From the NCBI GenBank assembly GCA_002298075.1, contig DBLW01000077.1:1-20218 (forward strand): 20,218 bases of DNA, in the 5' to 3' direction. The translations under genes and the position numbers were made by a program. Positions 1 to 7,841 of this stretch are shown here, in pieces; the stretch's first letter is position 1; every line of letters starts with the position of its first letter. The notes beneath the pieces were generated by a model, which was given only the letters and a program-made list of their open reading frames with translations, was not told the DNA's origin and searched no databases. The stretch comes from Bacteroidales bacterium UBA714. GTDB lineage: Bacteria > Bacteroidota > Bacteroidia > Bacteroidales > UBA932.

Positions 1-80
1 GGAATAAGTGCCCAGTAATGATATCTCATAATGAATAGGTTATTAATCTGAAATTTCAGGGGCAGTGTTGTTTGTTTCAT
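1..80 (-). CDS. Possible 5' end of a divergent gene, cut by the window edge
   Basis: On the minus strand an ATG at 80-78 opens a frame with no stop for 26 codons to the window edge. The peptide begins MKQTTLPLKFQINNLF. A minus-strand TAACTTTG element lies about 97 bases upstream, which fits a divergent gene with a leader of roughly 90 bases. The fragment is AT-rich and shows no recognisable domain, and 26 open codons can occur by chance, so this is only a candidate. I do not recognise the product. The rest of 1-292 shows only promoter-like elements. Confidence 0.25.
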   Translation of the reverse strand, partial: MKQTTLPLKFQINNLFIMRYHYWALI

Positions 81-176
81 TTTGGTAATTTGATGGTGCG
101 TCTTCCTTTGAGCATGATGTCAGGAGTGGGTATTATGGATAGGCTGTCTTTTCGTGGTTTTAGTGTTTAAACTGTC

Positions 177-184
177 CAAAGTTA
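177..184 (-). promoter_or_regulatory. Candidate Bacteroidota -7 element, minus strand
   Basis: The plus strand reads CAAAGTTA, which is TAACTTTG on the minus strand and matches TAnnTTTG exactly. A partial -33 (CAA at 207-209, i.e. TTG on the minus strand) lies 22 bases upstream, slightly outside the usual 19-21. It would drive the possible divergent ORF at 80-1. Confidence 0.3.
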
Positions 185-237
185 TATAAATAGTTTGCAA
201 ATCAGTCAATGCCACAGGAAAAATGCCGTAAAATTGC

Positions 238-245
238 TATCTTCG
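238..245 (+). promoter_or_regulatory. Candidate -7 element for the glucosaminidase gene
   Basis: TATCTTCG is one base away from TAnnTTTG and sits 47 bases before the ATG at 293. No convincing TTTG box lies at the expected distance upstream, so the call rests on the -7 element and its position. Confidence 0.35.
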
Positions 246-292
246 CAAATTGCGGCTCTTGACGGGCTGTGTATTTTAGAGAATGATATAGG

Positions 293-1378
293 ATGAAATT
301 GAGAATAATTGTAATTGCAGCCTTGGCGGTCATGTCTGTAGTGTTTTCTGCGGCGGGGGCGCCAGGGGCAGGAAAGACGCCCCAGCAGTCATATATAGAA
401 CGCTATGCATCACTGGCTGTGTCGGAGATGTACCGAAGCGGAGTCCCGGCGAGCATAACACTTGCCCAGGGACTGCTCGAATCGCGCTATGGACAGTCTG
501 AGCTTGCTCTCAAGAGCAACAACCATTTCGGCATAAAATGCCACAATTGGACGGGCGCCAAGGTCTACCATGACGATGACAGAAGGAATGACTGCTTCCG
601 CAAATACAGCTCTCCTGATGAGTCTTTCCGGGACCATTCTGACTTTCTGCGCTACCGTGACAGATACAGATTCCTGTTTGACATGCCTGTGACGGACTAT
701 AGGGGGTGGGCATACGGCCTGAAGAAAGCCGGATATGCCACCGATCCCTCATATCCGGAGAAACTGATACGCCTTATTGAGGAGCACAGGCTATACGAAT
801 TTGACCGCAAGGCAGCCGGCTGGACTGCTTCATCAAGTAAAAATGAAGAGGCGGCAGATGTGGCAAGGCGGTCGGTCAGGGAAGCTCGTAAGGAGGCAAG
901 GCGCGCCTCAAGGAAGCATGACAAGAAAAGTCATGAGACACCGGAGCAGGCAATCCCACAGTCTCCGGGCCAGATTGAACAGGTCAAGGTGCTTACGCCT
1001 GAGCAGAGCGAGGTCTTCCATTTCGCCCTCTCCCGCCAGATGTATTCGCAGAACGGAGTGCCTTTCATTTATTCTTGCGAAGGGGAGACATATGCTAGCA
1101 TCGCCAAATGCTACAAGCTTTTCCTGCGTGAACTTCTGAAATTCAATGACCTGGAGTCTGAAAGCTATCTTGCTCCTGGAACAGTGGTTTATCTTCAGGC
1201 AAAGAAGAAGGAAGCCCCGTCAGGACTTGACAAATATGTTGTTGAGGGTGAGGCTGACCTGCGTGACATAGCGCAGCGCTTTGCCGTGCGGATGGAGTCT
1301 CTCTACAAGATGAACGCCTGGGAGCCGGGCTATGCCCCTGTGGACGGGGATGTGATAATATTGCGCTCGCGCAGATGA
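293..1378 (+). CDS. Secreted GH73 glucosaminidase with C-terminal LysM repeats
   Basis: Probable peptidoglycan hydrolase that cleaves the N-acetylglucosaminyl bond in the cell wall. Residues 1-22 look like a signal peptide (basic start, hydrophobic core, AAGA end), so it acts in the periplasm or at the envelope. Residues about 30-170 form a glucosaminidase (GH73, FlgJ/LytD-like) domain, with the family motif LAQGLLESRYGQSELA at 57-72 and likely catalytic Glu63, followed by NNHFGIKC. Residues about 180-220 are a basic, low-complexity linker rich in R, K and A. Two LysM-like modules follow at about 253-305 and 316-361, the second beginning KYVVEGEADLRDIAQRF; these normally bind peptidoglycan. 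The 361-residue length fits Bacteroidota homologues. The mltG gene starts 36 bases downstream, probably in the same transcript. Domain assignment is firm; the exact bond cut is inferred from the family. Confidence 0.9.
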   Translation: MKLRIIVIAALAVMSVVFSAAGAPGAGKTPQQSYIERYASLAVSEMYRSGVPASITLAQGLLESRYGQSELALKSNNHFGIKCHNWTGAKVYHDDDRRNDCFRKYSSPDESFRDHSDFLRYRDRYRFLFDMPVTDYRGWAYGLKKAGYATDPSYPEKLIRLIEEHRLYEFDRKAAGWTASSSKNEEAADVARRSVREARKEARRASRKHDKKSHETPEQAIPQSPGQIEQVKVLTPEQSEVFHFALSRQMYSQNGVPFIYSCEGETYASIAKCYKLFLRELLKFNDLESESYLAPGTVVYLQAKKKEAPSGLDKYVVEGEADLRDIAQRFAVRMESLYKMNAWEPGYAPVDGDVIILRSRR

Positions 1379-1414
1379 TGCCGCGGCTCTGCATGCAGAT
1401 GAAATAAAGATTGT

Positions 1415-2455
1415 ATGAAAATAAAAACTAATGTGTTGATAAGCCTGTTTGTGGCATTTGCTGCGGTTGCGGGTACAGCCGGATTCGTTGCCGGGAGGTA
1501 TGTAAGTGACAACAAGAAACCGAATTTTACAAAGGAGCATGTGCTGTATGTGCGTGAGGGCATGACGGTCAGCCAGGTTTCCGATTCGATTGCGGCCGGA
1601 GCCGGGACCTTGCGTCCTGCAAGCCTGGAGAGATGTCTCAGGAAAGTCGGGGCAGAGGGGAACATAAAGCCGGGAAAATATGTCATTGAACCGTCATTTA
1701 CCAGCATATATGTGGCCAGAATGCTTGTTTTCGGGTGGCAGACACCTCAGAACCTGACCCTTTCCGGTACGATAAGAAGCAAAGGCGCGATAGCGCGGAA
1801 AATCAGCAGCCAGATGATGGTTGACTCAGCCTCTGTAGCCTTGGCCCTTGATGACTGTGAGTTTCTCGGACGCTATGGATTCACTCCGGAGACAGTATTC
1901 GCGATGATATTACCTGACACGTATCAGATGTGGTGGACCGCTTCTGTAGAGGATATTTTTGACAGGCTCAAAAAGGAATATGACTCATTCTGGACGCCGG
2001 AGCGCATTTCCAAGGCAGAAAAGCAGGGACTTAGCAGGCTTGAAGTCTCGACAATGGCCTCGATTGTAAGCGGCGAGACGCTGAAGGCTGCGGAATATCC
2101 GGTAATAGCCGGGGTCTATCTCAACCGTCTAAACAGGGGAATGAAACTCCAGGCGGACCCTACCGTCTGCTATTGTCATGACTATAAGCTTGACAGGGTG
2201 CTGCGCAAGCATCTCACAATAGACTCCCCGTACAATACGTATAAATATGCCGGGCTTCCTCCTACGCCAATCAATGTCCCGCCAAAAGCTTGCATTGATG
2301 CTGTGCTGAATCCGGATACACATGGCTACATTTATTTTTGCGCCAGTCCGGCTTTTGACGGGACACACCGTTTTGCAGTGTCATATGGCGAGCATTGCAG
2401 GAATGCGCGGGAGTTCCAGCGCGAACTGACTGCACGCCGTAAGGCAAGAGGATGA
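1415..2455 (+). CDS. mltG: Endolytic murein transglycosylase MltG (YceG-like)
   Basis: Membrane-anchored lytic transglycosylase thought to cut nascent glycan strands and release them from the membrane. One N-terminal membrane segment is visible at about 8-28, with the rest outside the cytoplasm. A LysM-like segment (VREGMTVSQVSDSI) at about 46-59 precedes the YceG catalytic domain. The active-site stretch MASIVSGET at 214-222 keeps the conserved glutamate (Glu221), followed by VYLNRLNRGMKLQADPT at 234-250 and the family block NTYKYAGLPPTPI at 274-286. At 346 residues it matches normal MltG length. It lies 36 bases after a peptidoglycan hydrolase gene, forming a cell-wall pair. Its TGA (2453-2455) directly abuts the stop of the opposing CoA-transferase gene, leaving no room for an intergenic terminator. 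Confidence 0.93.
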   Translation: MKIKTNVLISLFVAFAAVAGTAGFVAGRYVSDNKKPNFTKEHVLYVREGMTVSQVSDSIAAGAGTLRPASLERCLRKVGAEGNIKPGKYVIEPSFTSIYVARMLVFGWQTPQNLTLSGTIRSKGAIARKISSQMMVDSASVALALDDCEFLGRYGFTPETVFAMILPDTYQMWWTASVEDIFDRLKKEYDSFWTPERISKAEKQGLSRLEVSTMASIVSGETLKAAEYPVIAGVYLNRLNRGMKLQADPTVCYCHDYKLDRVLRKHLTIDSPYNTYKYAGLPPTPINVPPKACIDAVLNPDTHGYIYFCASPAFDGTHRFAVSYGEHCRNAREFQRELTARRKARG

Positions 2456-3763
2456 TTATATCAGGACCCTGTGATAATGCGGACCGAACCTTTCGAAAGC
2501 CGCTTTCTCCAGTTCCTCCCTGTGGTCAGGATGGGCTATGCTTGTAAGCAGGCGCGCACGCTCTTGCATTGAGCGCCCATACAGGTCAACTGCACCGAAC
2601 TCGGTCACGACATAATGCACATGCGACCTTGTCGTGACGACTCCGCCTCCCTCGATTATGGCCGGCGCGATTTTGCTTCCGCCCTTGTTCGTGCATGACG
2701 GCATGGCTATTATCGCCTTTCCGCCCTTTGAGAGTGATGCGCCGTAAACGAAGTCAATCTGTCCTCCCACTCCGGAATAGAACCTGGTCCCTATCGAATC
2801 GGCGCAAACCTGTCCTGTCAGGTCAATCTGCACAGCTGAGTTTATGGCTGTCATCTTGGGGTTCTGCGAAATGATGTAAGGGTCGTTCGTGTATCCTACG
2901 TCCATCATTGCCACCATCGGGTTGTCATCAATGAAATCATAGACTTTCTGTGAGCCCATGAGGAAGGTTGAGACCAGTTTTCCTTTGTCAGTGACTTTAT
3001 TGGAACCGTCAATCACTCCTTTTTCCACAAGAGAGAGTACCCCGTCTGCAAACATTTCCGTATGTATGCCCAGGTGCCTGTGGCTTCCGAGCTGGGCCAG
3101 TACGGCGTTCGGTATCGCGCCGATTCCCATCTGCAGGCAGGCTCCGTCCTCAATAAGGGAGGCGCAATGCTTACCTATAGCTGTTTCCGTTTCATTCGGC
3201 TCGCTGAAATGCGCAGGCTCAAGCGGTGTGTTGCCTTCCACGAAGATGTCTATGAGATCCATAGGTATCATCGCCTGTCCCCATGCCCTCGGCACATTGG
3301 GGTTCACGACTGCTATTACGGTCTTGGCGCATTCGATTGCCGCGAGAGTCGCATCTACGGAAGTGCCGAGCGAAACGAAGCCGTGCTTGTCCGGAGGGCA
3401 GACCTGAATCATTGCCACGTCGCACCTCAATGCTCCGCATCTGTAGAGTTTCTGCGTCTCGCTGAGGAATACCGGAATATAGTCGGCATATCCGCTCTGG
3501 ACTCCCTTGCGTACATTCGCTCCTATGAAAAAGCCCTGATGAAAGAAAATCCCGTCAAACTTCGGGTCGGAATATGGTGCGGGGCCTTCTGTGTGAAGGT
3601 GGTGGATGCGGACATCTTGAAGTTCACCTCTTTCCCCTCTTTCGCAGAGAGCGTCAATAAGCAGCCTTGGTGCGCTTGCGACACTGCTCAGATGCACATG
3701 GTCTCCTGATTTTACGACCTTTACGGCTTCTTCTGCCGTGACATAGCTGATGTTCTTTAGCAT
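2456..3763 (-). CDS. Acetyl-CoA hydrolase / CoA-transferase family protein
   Basis: Class I CoA-transferase of the 4-hydroxybutyrate / butyryl-CoA:acetate CoA-transferase type, moving CoA between short-chain acids and acetyl-CoA in the cytoplasm. Visible family marks are the acyl-CoA binding GIGAIPNAV at 213-221, the active-site stretch HTEMFADG at 234-241 with likely catalytic Glu236, the GVGGQIDFVYGAS motif at 331-343, and the C-terminal VVTEFGAVDLYGR at 385-397. Length (435) is typical. It is a single-gene unit divergent from mazG with a TATCTTTG element just upstream. The acid substrate (acetate, butyrate, 4-hydroxybutyrate, succinate) cannot be told from sequence reading; a plain acetyl-CoA hydrolase is the alternative. 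Family assignment is strong, substrate open. Confidence 0.9.
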   Translation of the reverse strand: MLKNISYVTAEEAVKVVKSGDHVHLSSVASAPRLLIDALCERGERGELQDVRIHHLHTEGPAPYSDPKFDGIFFHQGFFIGANVRKGVQSGYADYIPVFLSETQKLYRCGALRCDVAMIQVCPPDKHGFVSLGTSVDATLAAIECAKTVIAVVNPNVPRAWGQAMIPMDLIDIFVEGNTPLEPAHFSEPNETETAIGKHCASLIEDGACLQMGIGAIPNAVLAQLGSHRHLGIHTEMFADGVLSLVEKGVIDGSNKVTDKGKLVSTFLMGSQKVYDFIDDNPMVAMMDVGYTNDPYIISQNPKMTAINSAVQIDLTGQVCADSIGTRFYSGVGGQIDFVYGASLSKGGKAIIAMPSCTNKGGSKIAPAIIEGGGVVTTRSHVHYVVTEFGAVDLYGRSMQERARLLTSIAHPDHREELEKAAFERFGPHYHRVLI

Positions 3764-3783
3764 ATATTATGTGATTGGGACCC

Positions 3784-3791
3784 CAAAGATA
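3784..3791 (-). promoter_or_regulatory. -7 element for the CoA-transferase gene
   Basis: The plus strand reads CAAAGATA, i.e. TATCTTTG on the minus strand, a full TAnnTTTG match 20 bases before the start codon at 3763. No clear -33 TTTG is seen at 19-21 bases. Confidence 0.5.
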
Positions 3792-3802
3792 GGATTTTTT
3801 CT

Positions 3803-3810
3803 TAATTTTG
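3803..3810 (+). promoter_or_regulatory. -7 element for the mazG unit
   Basis: TAATTTTG matches TAnnTTTG. A possible -33 (ATTG at 3774-3777) is 25 bases away, longer than usual. Predicted transcription would begin near 3817, upstream of both candidate mazG start codons. Confidence 0.5.
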
Positions 3811-3837
3811 CCACGCTTCACGGCGCTGCGTGGCGCC
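3811..3837 (+). repeat. Two mutually exclusive GC hairpins in the mazG leader region
   Basis: CCACGC (3811-3816) pairs with GCGTGG (3828-3833). GGCGC (3822-3826) pairs with GCGCC (3833-3837). Both stems use base 3833 and occupy the same stretch, so only one can form at a time. A wider inverted repeat, CCCCAA (3781-3786) with TTGGGG (3838-3843), encloses both. Whether any of this regulates mazG is unknown. Confidence 0.35.
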
Positions 3838-3860
3838 TTGGGGCCGCTGATGTTTAAACA

Positions 3861-4700
3861 ATGAACGGATTATTGCCTCATATGCATACAAGACAGGAAA
3901 AAATGGAGGCTTTCGGAAGGATTCTCGATGTGCTCGATGAACTCCGTGAGAAATGCCCTTGGGACCGCAAGCAGACGAATGAATCTCTGCGCCCGCAGAC
4001 TATAGAGGAAACATATGAATTGAGTGACGCCATCCTCAAGGGAGAGGAGCGCGAGCTTTCAAAGGAACTTGGGGATGTGCTCCTGCATGTGCTTTTCTAT
4101 GCGAAGATAGGGGAGGAGAAGCAGCACTTCGATATAGTGGATGTCATAAATTTCCTTTGCGACAAACTGATTTACCGTCATCCTCATGTGTTTTCGACAG
4201 CACAGGTGAGCGATTCCGAGGATGTCGTGAAGCAGTGGGAGATGCTCAAGACAAAGGAGAAGGATGGCAACAAGAGGGTTCTGTCCGGAGTTCCGGACAC
4301 TCTGCCGCCGCTTCTTAAGGCATACAGGATGCAGGACAAGGCGCGCGGAGTCGGTTTTGACTGGGAGCAGAAGGAACAGGTCTGGGACAAGGTCAAGGAA
4401 GAAATGGGCGAGTATCAGGCCGAGCTTGACGCAATGGCCGTGGCCTCTTCCGCTCAGGAACGTGAGGACGCATACGTTAGGGCCGAGGGCGAGCTGGGAG
4501 ATTATCTTTTTGCGGTCGTGAATGCCGCGCGTCTGTATGGGCTGAATCCGGATACGGCCCTTGAGCGTACATGCGCTAAGTTCAAGCGCCGTTTCACATA
4601 TCTTGAAGAACATACCATAAGGCAGGGACGCAACCTCAAGGATATGACCCTTGCAGAGATGGATGCCATTTGGGATGAGGCTAAGGCAAAGGGATTGTAG
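3861..4700 (+). CDS. mazG: Nucleoside triphosphate pyrophosphohydrolase MazG
   Basis: All-alpha NTP pyrophosphatase that hydrolyses (d)NTPs to monophosphates and pyrophosphate, cleaning the pool and affecting (p)ppGpp-linked stress. Two MazG domains are visible. The first has CPWDRKQTNESL at 32-43, the metal-binding EETYE at 49-53 and ELGDVLLHVLFYAKIG at 69-84. The second, after the conserved GVPDTLPPLLKAYRMQDKA stretch at 143-161, has EEMGEY at 180-185 and ELGDYLFAVVNAAR at 211-224. Length is near the usual 260-270. The ATG at 3861 gives seven extra residues; the second ATG at 3882 (MHTRQEKMEAFG) matches the usual family start and may be the true one. The stop is one base from the tcdA start. 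Confidence 0.94.
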   Translation: MNGLLPHMHTRQEKMEAFGRILDVLDELREKCPWDRKQTNESLRPQTIEETYELSDAILKGEERELSKELGDVLLHVLFYAKIGEEKQHFDIVDVINFLCDKLIYRHPHVFSTAQVSDSEDVVKQWEMLKTKEKDGNKRVLSGVPDTLPPLLKAYRMQDKARGVGFDWEQKEQVWDKVKEEMGEYQAELDAMAVASSAQEREDAYVRAEGELGDYLFAVVNAARLYGLNPDTALERTCAKFKRRFTYLEEHTIRQGRNLKDMTLAEMDAIWDEAKAKGL

Positions 4701-4701
4701 T

Positions 4702-5472
4702 ATGGCTGTACCTTCATGGCAGGAGAGGACACGGATGCTCGTGGGCGAGGAGATGCTGGGGCATTTCCGCACGTGTACCGTGGCGGTGATCGGAGTGGGA
4801 GGCGTCGGCGGATATGCCGCGGAAATGATTGCCAGAGCCGGAATCGGTCATATGATAATAATGGACAGCGACACGGTCTCCGTTTCGAATAAGAACAGGC
4901 AGCTGCTTGCCTTGGACTCCACGGTGGGACGTCCCAAGTGTGAGGTGCTGGCGGAAAGGCTCAGGGACATAAATCCGGAGCTTGAACTGACGGTGATATG
5001 CGATTATCTGGAATCCGGAAAGGTTGCCGATGTGCTTGGAGGCAGGAAGATAGATTTCCTTGTCGATGCGATTGATACCCTCGCTCCGAAGTTGTCGCTC
5101 ATACAATATTGCATGGAAAACGGGATTCCGCTTGTTTCGTCAATGGGAGCCGGAGCTAAATTCGATGCCACGAAAGTACGCATCACCGATATTTCCAAGT
5201 CGTTCAATTGCCCTTTGGCATATATCGTACGCAAGAGGCTGAGACATATGGGCATAAGCCGCGGATTCAAGGCTGTTTTCTCTGAAGAACTGCCGGACAG
5301 GGATTCTATTGTGGCTTGTGAGGACCGGAACAAGAAGTCGCAGGTCGGTACAATATCGTATATACCGGCCGTATTCGGCTGTGCATGCGCACAGGCCGCC
5401 GTACAGCATCTCATGTCAAATTGGCGGGAATCTTCTCGGGGAAAAGATGCCCCCAGCCCGGAAATGCCATAA
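4702..5472 (+). CDS. tcdA: tRNA threonylcarbamoyladenosine dehydratase TcdA
   Basis: ThiF/E1-like enzyme that dehydrates t6A37 in ANN-decoding tRNAs to the cyclic form ct6A, using ATP. The nucleotide-binding glycine loop GVGGVGGYAAEMIARAGIG is at 31-49, the acidic adenine-contacting MDSDTVSVSNKNRQLLAL at 54-71, VDAIDTLAPK at 121-130, and the TcdA-specific C-terminal GTISYIPAVFGCACAQAAV at 216-234. The protein is 256 residues, close to the family length. I place the start at 4702, one base after the mazG stop. The same frame has an earlier ATG at 4651, but it lies inside mazG and would add 17 residues unlike any TcdA N-terminus. The one-base junction suggests translational coupling with mazG. 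Confidence 0.92.
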   Translation: MAVPSWQERTRMLVGEEMLGHFRTCTVAVIGVGGVGGYAAEMIARAGIGHMIIMDSDTVSVSNKNRQLLALDSTVGRPKCEVLAERLRDINPELELTVICDYLESGKVADVLGGRKIDFLVDAIDTLAPKLSLIQYCMENGIPLVSSMGAGAKFDATKVRITDISKSFNCPLAYIVRKRLRHMGISRGFKAVFSEELPDRDSIVACEDRNKKSQVGTISYIPAVFGCACAQAAVQHLMSNWRESSRGKDAPSPEMP

Positions 5473-5502
5473 GATTGTGGCGATGGCGGGCCGTTTGTGT
5501 CC

Positions 5503-5538
5503 TTTGGGACGAAATTTCATTTTTTTTGGTTACTTTTG
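5503..5538 (+). promoter_or_regulatory. Candidate promoter upstream of the YghO-like gene
   Basis: TACTTTTG at 5531-5538 matches TAnnTTTG. TTTG at 5503-5506 lies 24 bases upstream, a few bases longer than the usual 19-21 spacer. The 104-base gap after tcdA suggests that the next gene starts a new transcript. Confidence 0.42.
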
Positions 5539-5576
5539 CATTTTGTTGTATGTGATTTGCGGACGGATGTCCGGAT

Positions 5577-6731
5577 ATGACAAAAAGAGTTGGAATGAGT
5601 ACTTACATTGTGAGGGAGGTCCGCAGCAGAAAGGATCTCAAGAAGTTCATCCTATTTCCAGACGAATTGTACAAGGGATGTGATTGCTATGTGCCGCCGC
5701 TTCATGACGGACAGGAGCATGAACTGATGCATTCAGCCTCGCTTGAGTATTGCACGAGGAAAATGTGGCTTGTTGAGGATGCGGACGGCAAGGTCGCCGG
5801 GCGCATATGTGCGATAATAAATCCTCGCTATAATGAGAGGTATGGCATGAAGAGGGTCCGGTTCGGATGGTTTGACCTTATTAACGACATTGAGGTCGCA
5901 AGACTTCTGACAGGTGCGGCTGAGTCGTGGGCCCTGAGCCAAGGCATGGAAGAGATACATGGCCCGCTGCAATATACTACAATGGGCCGTCAGGGCATGC
6001 TGGTTGAAGGTTTTGATAAGCTCGCGCCGTTTTCATGCCTTTACAATTACCCGTATTATGTTGACCTTGTGTCGCGTCTGGGGTTTGAGAAAGAGTGCGA
6101 CTGGGTGCAGTACAGGATGCCTGCAGGCCAGGGAGTCGATGAGAAAATGAAGAATATAGCCGCACGTATGCTTGACAGATATCACATAAGGGCGGCTGAT
6201 TTTGACAAGCTGAAAAAGGACAGGAGCTATTTCAAGAAGTTCTTTGACGCTTATAACAGCGCGTTTGACGGGCATGTTTATAATTTCGTGCCGTTTACGG
6301 ACGCTGAAATAGAGGAGGAGATTGACAATATACTTCAGATGCTTGACAGGAAGCTCTGCTGTGTCCTGCTTGACGAAGATGACGAGGTGGCAGCGTTCGG
6401 CATTGCTATGGTGAGCCTTTCCGGGGCTATGCGCAAGGCAAAGGGGCGGCTCTTCCCGTTCGGGTGGTATCATGTCCTGAAGGCAAAGAAGGATTACCGG
6501 AACATAGACCTTCTTTTGAACGGGGCCGCACCGAAATGGCAGAAGACCGGCATTTCGTCGGTATTCCATGGCATCATGGCAGGTCAGTTCCAGGATTGCG
6601 GGGCCGAATGGGCTATTGCGAATCCTCAGATTGAGACGAACACGGCCGTCAATGTGTGGGAAAGATACGAAAGCGAGCTTTGGCTGCGCCGGCGCTGCTG
6701 GGTAAAGAAGATAGGCGGTGCCTGTAAATGA
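5577..6731 (+). CDS. YghO-like protein, GNAT-type acyltransferase fold (predicted)
   Basis: Conserved protein of about 380 residues resembling the YghO-like / GNAT-related proteins common in Bacteroidota. No catalytic activity can be assigned from the sequence. The N-terminal part (7-100) has the recurring features FILFPDELYKGCDCYVPPL and VAGRICAIINPRYNE. The middle (about 100-160) contains AESWALSQGMEEIHGPLQY followed by a glycine-rich GRQGMLVEGF, reminiscent of an acyl-CoA-binding GNAT core. No signal peptide or membrane segment is present, so it is probably cytoplasmic. The ATG at 5577 gives 384 residues; the ATG at 5595 (MSTYIVREV) is an equally likely start. prfA follows after 18 bases, so co-transcription is likely. 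Confidence 0.75.
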   Translation: MTKRVGMSTYIVREVRSRKDLKKFILFPDELYKGCDCYVPPLHDGQEHELMHSASLEYCTRKMWLVEDADGKVAGRICAIINPRYNERYGMKRVRFGWFDLINDIEVARLLTGAAESWALSQGMEEIHGPLQYTTMGRQGMLVEGFDKLAPFSCLYNYPYYVDLVSRLGFEKECDWVQYRMPAGQGVDEKMKNIAARMLDRYHIRAADFDKLKKDRSYFKKFFDAYNSAFDGHVYNFVPFTDAEIEEEIDNILQMLDRKLCCVLLDEDDEVAAFGIAMVSLSGAMRKAKGRLFPFGWYHVLKAKKDYRNIDLLLNGAAPKWQKTGISSVFHGIMAGQFQDCGAEWAIANPQIETNTAVNVWERYESELWLRRRCWVKKIGGACK

Positions 6732-6749
6732 AATAAAACATAATAATAT

Positions 6750-7832
6750 ATGGCAGAACATTCACTTTTGGAGAAGGTCTTGGGCCTTAGGGATAAATTC
6801 GAATCGCTGCAGGCGCAGCTTTCGGATCCGGATGTAATCTCCGACATGAAGAAATTCGTGCAGCTCAATAAAGAATACAAGGAGCTTGCACCTATAATCG
6901 AGGCGGGAAATGAATACCGCAAGATGGTCACAGACTATGAGATGGCAAAGGACATAATTGCCAATGAGAAAGATGAGGACCTCAGGGAAATGGCCAAGGA
7001 AGAGATTGCCGAGATTGAGCCTAAGCTTCCGGAGATGGAGCAGAACATACGTCTGCTTCTCATACCTGCCGACCCTCAAGACAGCAAGAATGCCATTGTG
7101 GAAATCCGCGGAGGTTCCGGAGGAGATGAGGCTGCCATATTTGCGGGTGACCTTTTCCGCATGTATTCAAAGTATTTCGAGCGCAGGGGCTGGAAGTGCG
7201 AGGTTACAGGCCAGTCTGAAGGTGCCGCCGGAGGATTCAAGGAAATAATTCTGAAAGTGAGCGGTGACGGTGTCTATGGAGTGCTCAAGTATGAGTCCGG
7301 AGTGCATCGCGTGCAGCGTGTGCCGCAGACAGAGACACAGGGACGCGTGCATACCTCTGCAGCTTCTGTGGCAGTGCTCCCTGAGGCTGACGAGTTTGAT
7401 ATTGAGTTGAACATGAATGATATACGTAAGGATACTTTCTGCTCTTCCGGTCCTGGAGGCCAGTCCGTCAACACGACTTACTCAGCGATACGCCTTACCC
7501 ATATCCCTTCAGGTATCGTGGTGCAGTGCCAGGATGAGAAATCCCAGCTGAAGAATTTTGACAAGGCTCTCGCGGAGCTTCGTACCCGTCTGTACAATAT
7601 GGAGTACGAGAAGTATCTCAATGAGATTTCAGCCAAGAGAAAAACAATGGTATCAACCGGAGACCGCTCCGCAAAAATCCGTACATATAATTATCCGCAG
7701 TCACGTGTCACTGACCACCGCATAAATTACACGATGTACAATCTGCCTGTCTTCATGGACGGTGATATTCAGGATGTGCTTGACCAGCTCCAGATTGCCG
7801 AGAATGCGGAGCGTCTGAAGGCAGCCGAGTAA
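6750..7832 (+). CDS. prfA: Peptide chain release factor 1 (RF1)
   Basis: Class I release factor that reads UAA and UAG in the ribosomal A site and triggers release of the finished protein. Residues 1-100 form the helical N-terminal domain. Domain 2 carries the stop-codon recognition tripeptide of the RF1 PxT type, here PQT at 192-194, within VHRVQRVPQTETQGRVHTS; RF2 would have SPF. The peptidyl-tRNA hydrolysis loop GPGGQSVN is at 234-241, with GGQ at 236-238. Length 360 is exactly normal. The start ATG at 6750 follows the previous gene by 18 bases. A thioesterase gene begins 9 bases after its stop. No frameshift site is present, as expected since only RF2 uses one. Confidence 0.97.
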   Translation: MAEHSLLEKVLGLRDKFESLQAQLSDPDVISDMKKFVQLNKEYKELAPIIEAGNEYRKMVTDYEMAKDIIANEKDEDLREMAKEEIAEIEPKLPEMEQNIRLLLIPADPQDSKNAIVEIRGGSGGDEAAIFAGDLFRMYSKYFERRGWKCEVTGQSEGAAGGFKEIILKVSGDGVYGVLKYESGVHRVQRVPQTETQGRVHTSAASVAVLPEADEFDIELNMNDIRKDTFCSSGPGGQSVNTTYSAIRLTHIPSGIVVQCQDEKSQLKNFDKALAELRTRLYNMEYEKYLNEISAKRKTMVSTGDRSAKIRTYNYPQSRVTDHRINYTMYNLPVFMDGDIQDVLDQLQIAENAERLKAAE

Positions 7833-7841
7833 CGTAGCGTC

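Noticed and set aside
4651..4701. Earlier in-frame start for tcdA
   Set aside because: It lies inside mazG and adds 17 residues not seen in TcdA proteins; the ATG at 4702 fits the family start.
4059..4772. Minus-strand open frame of 237 codons
   Set aside because: It is antisense to mazG and the tcdA start, both of which carry clear family motifs.
6033..6761. Minus-strand open frame of 242 codons
   Set aside because: It is antisense to the YghO-like gene and shows no recognisable domain or promoter.
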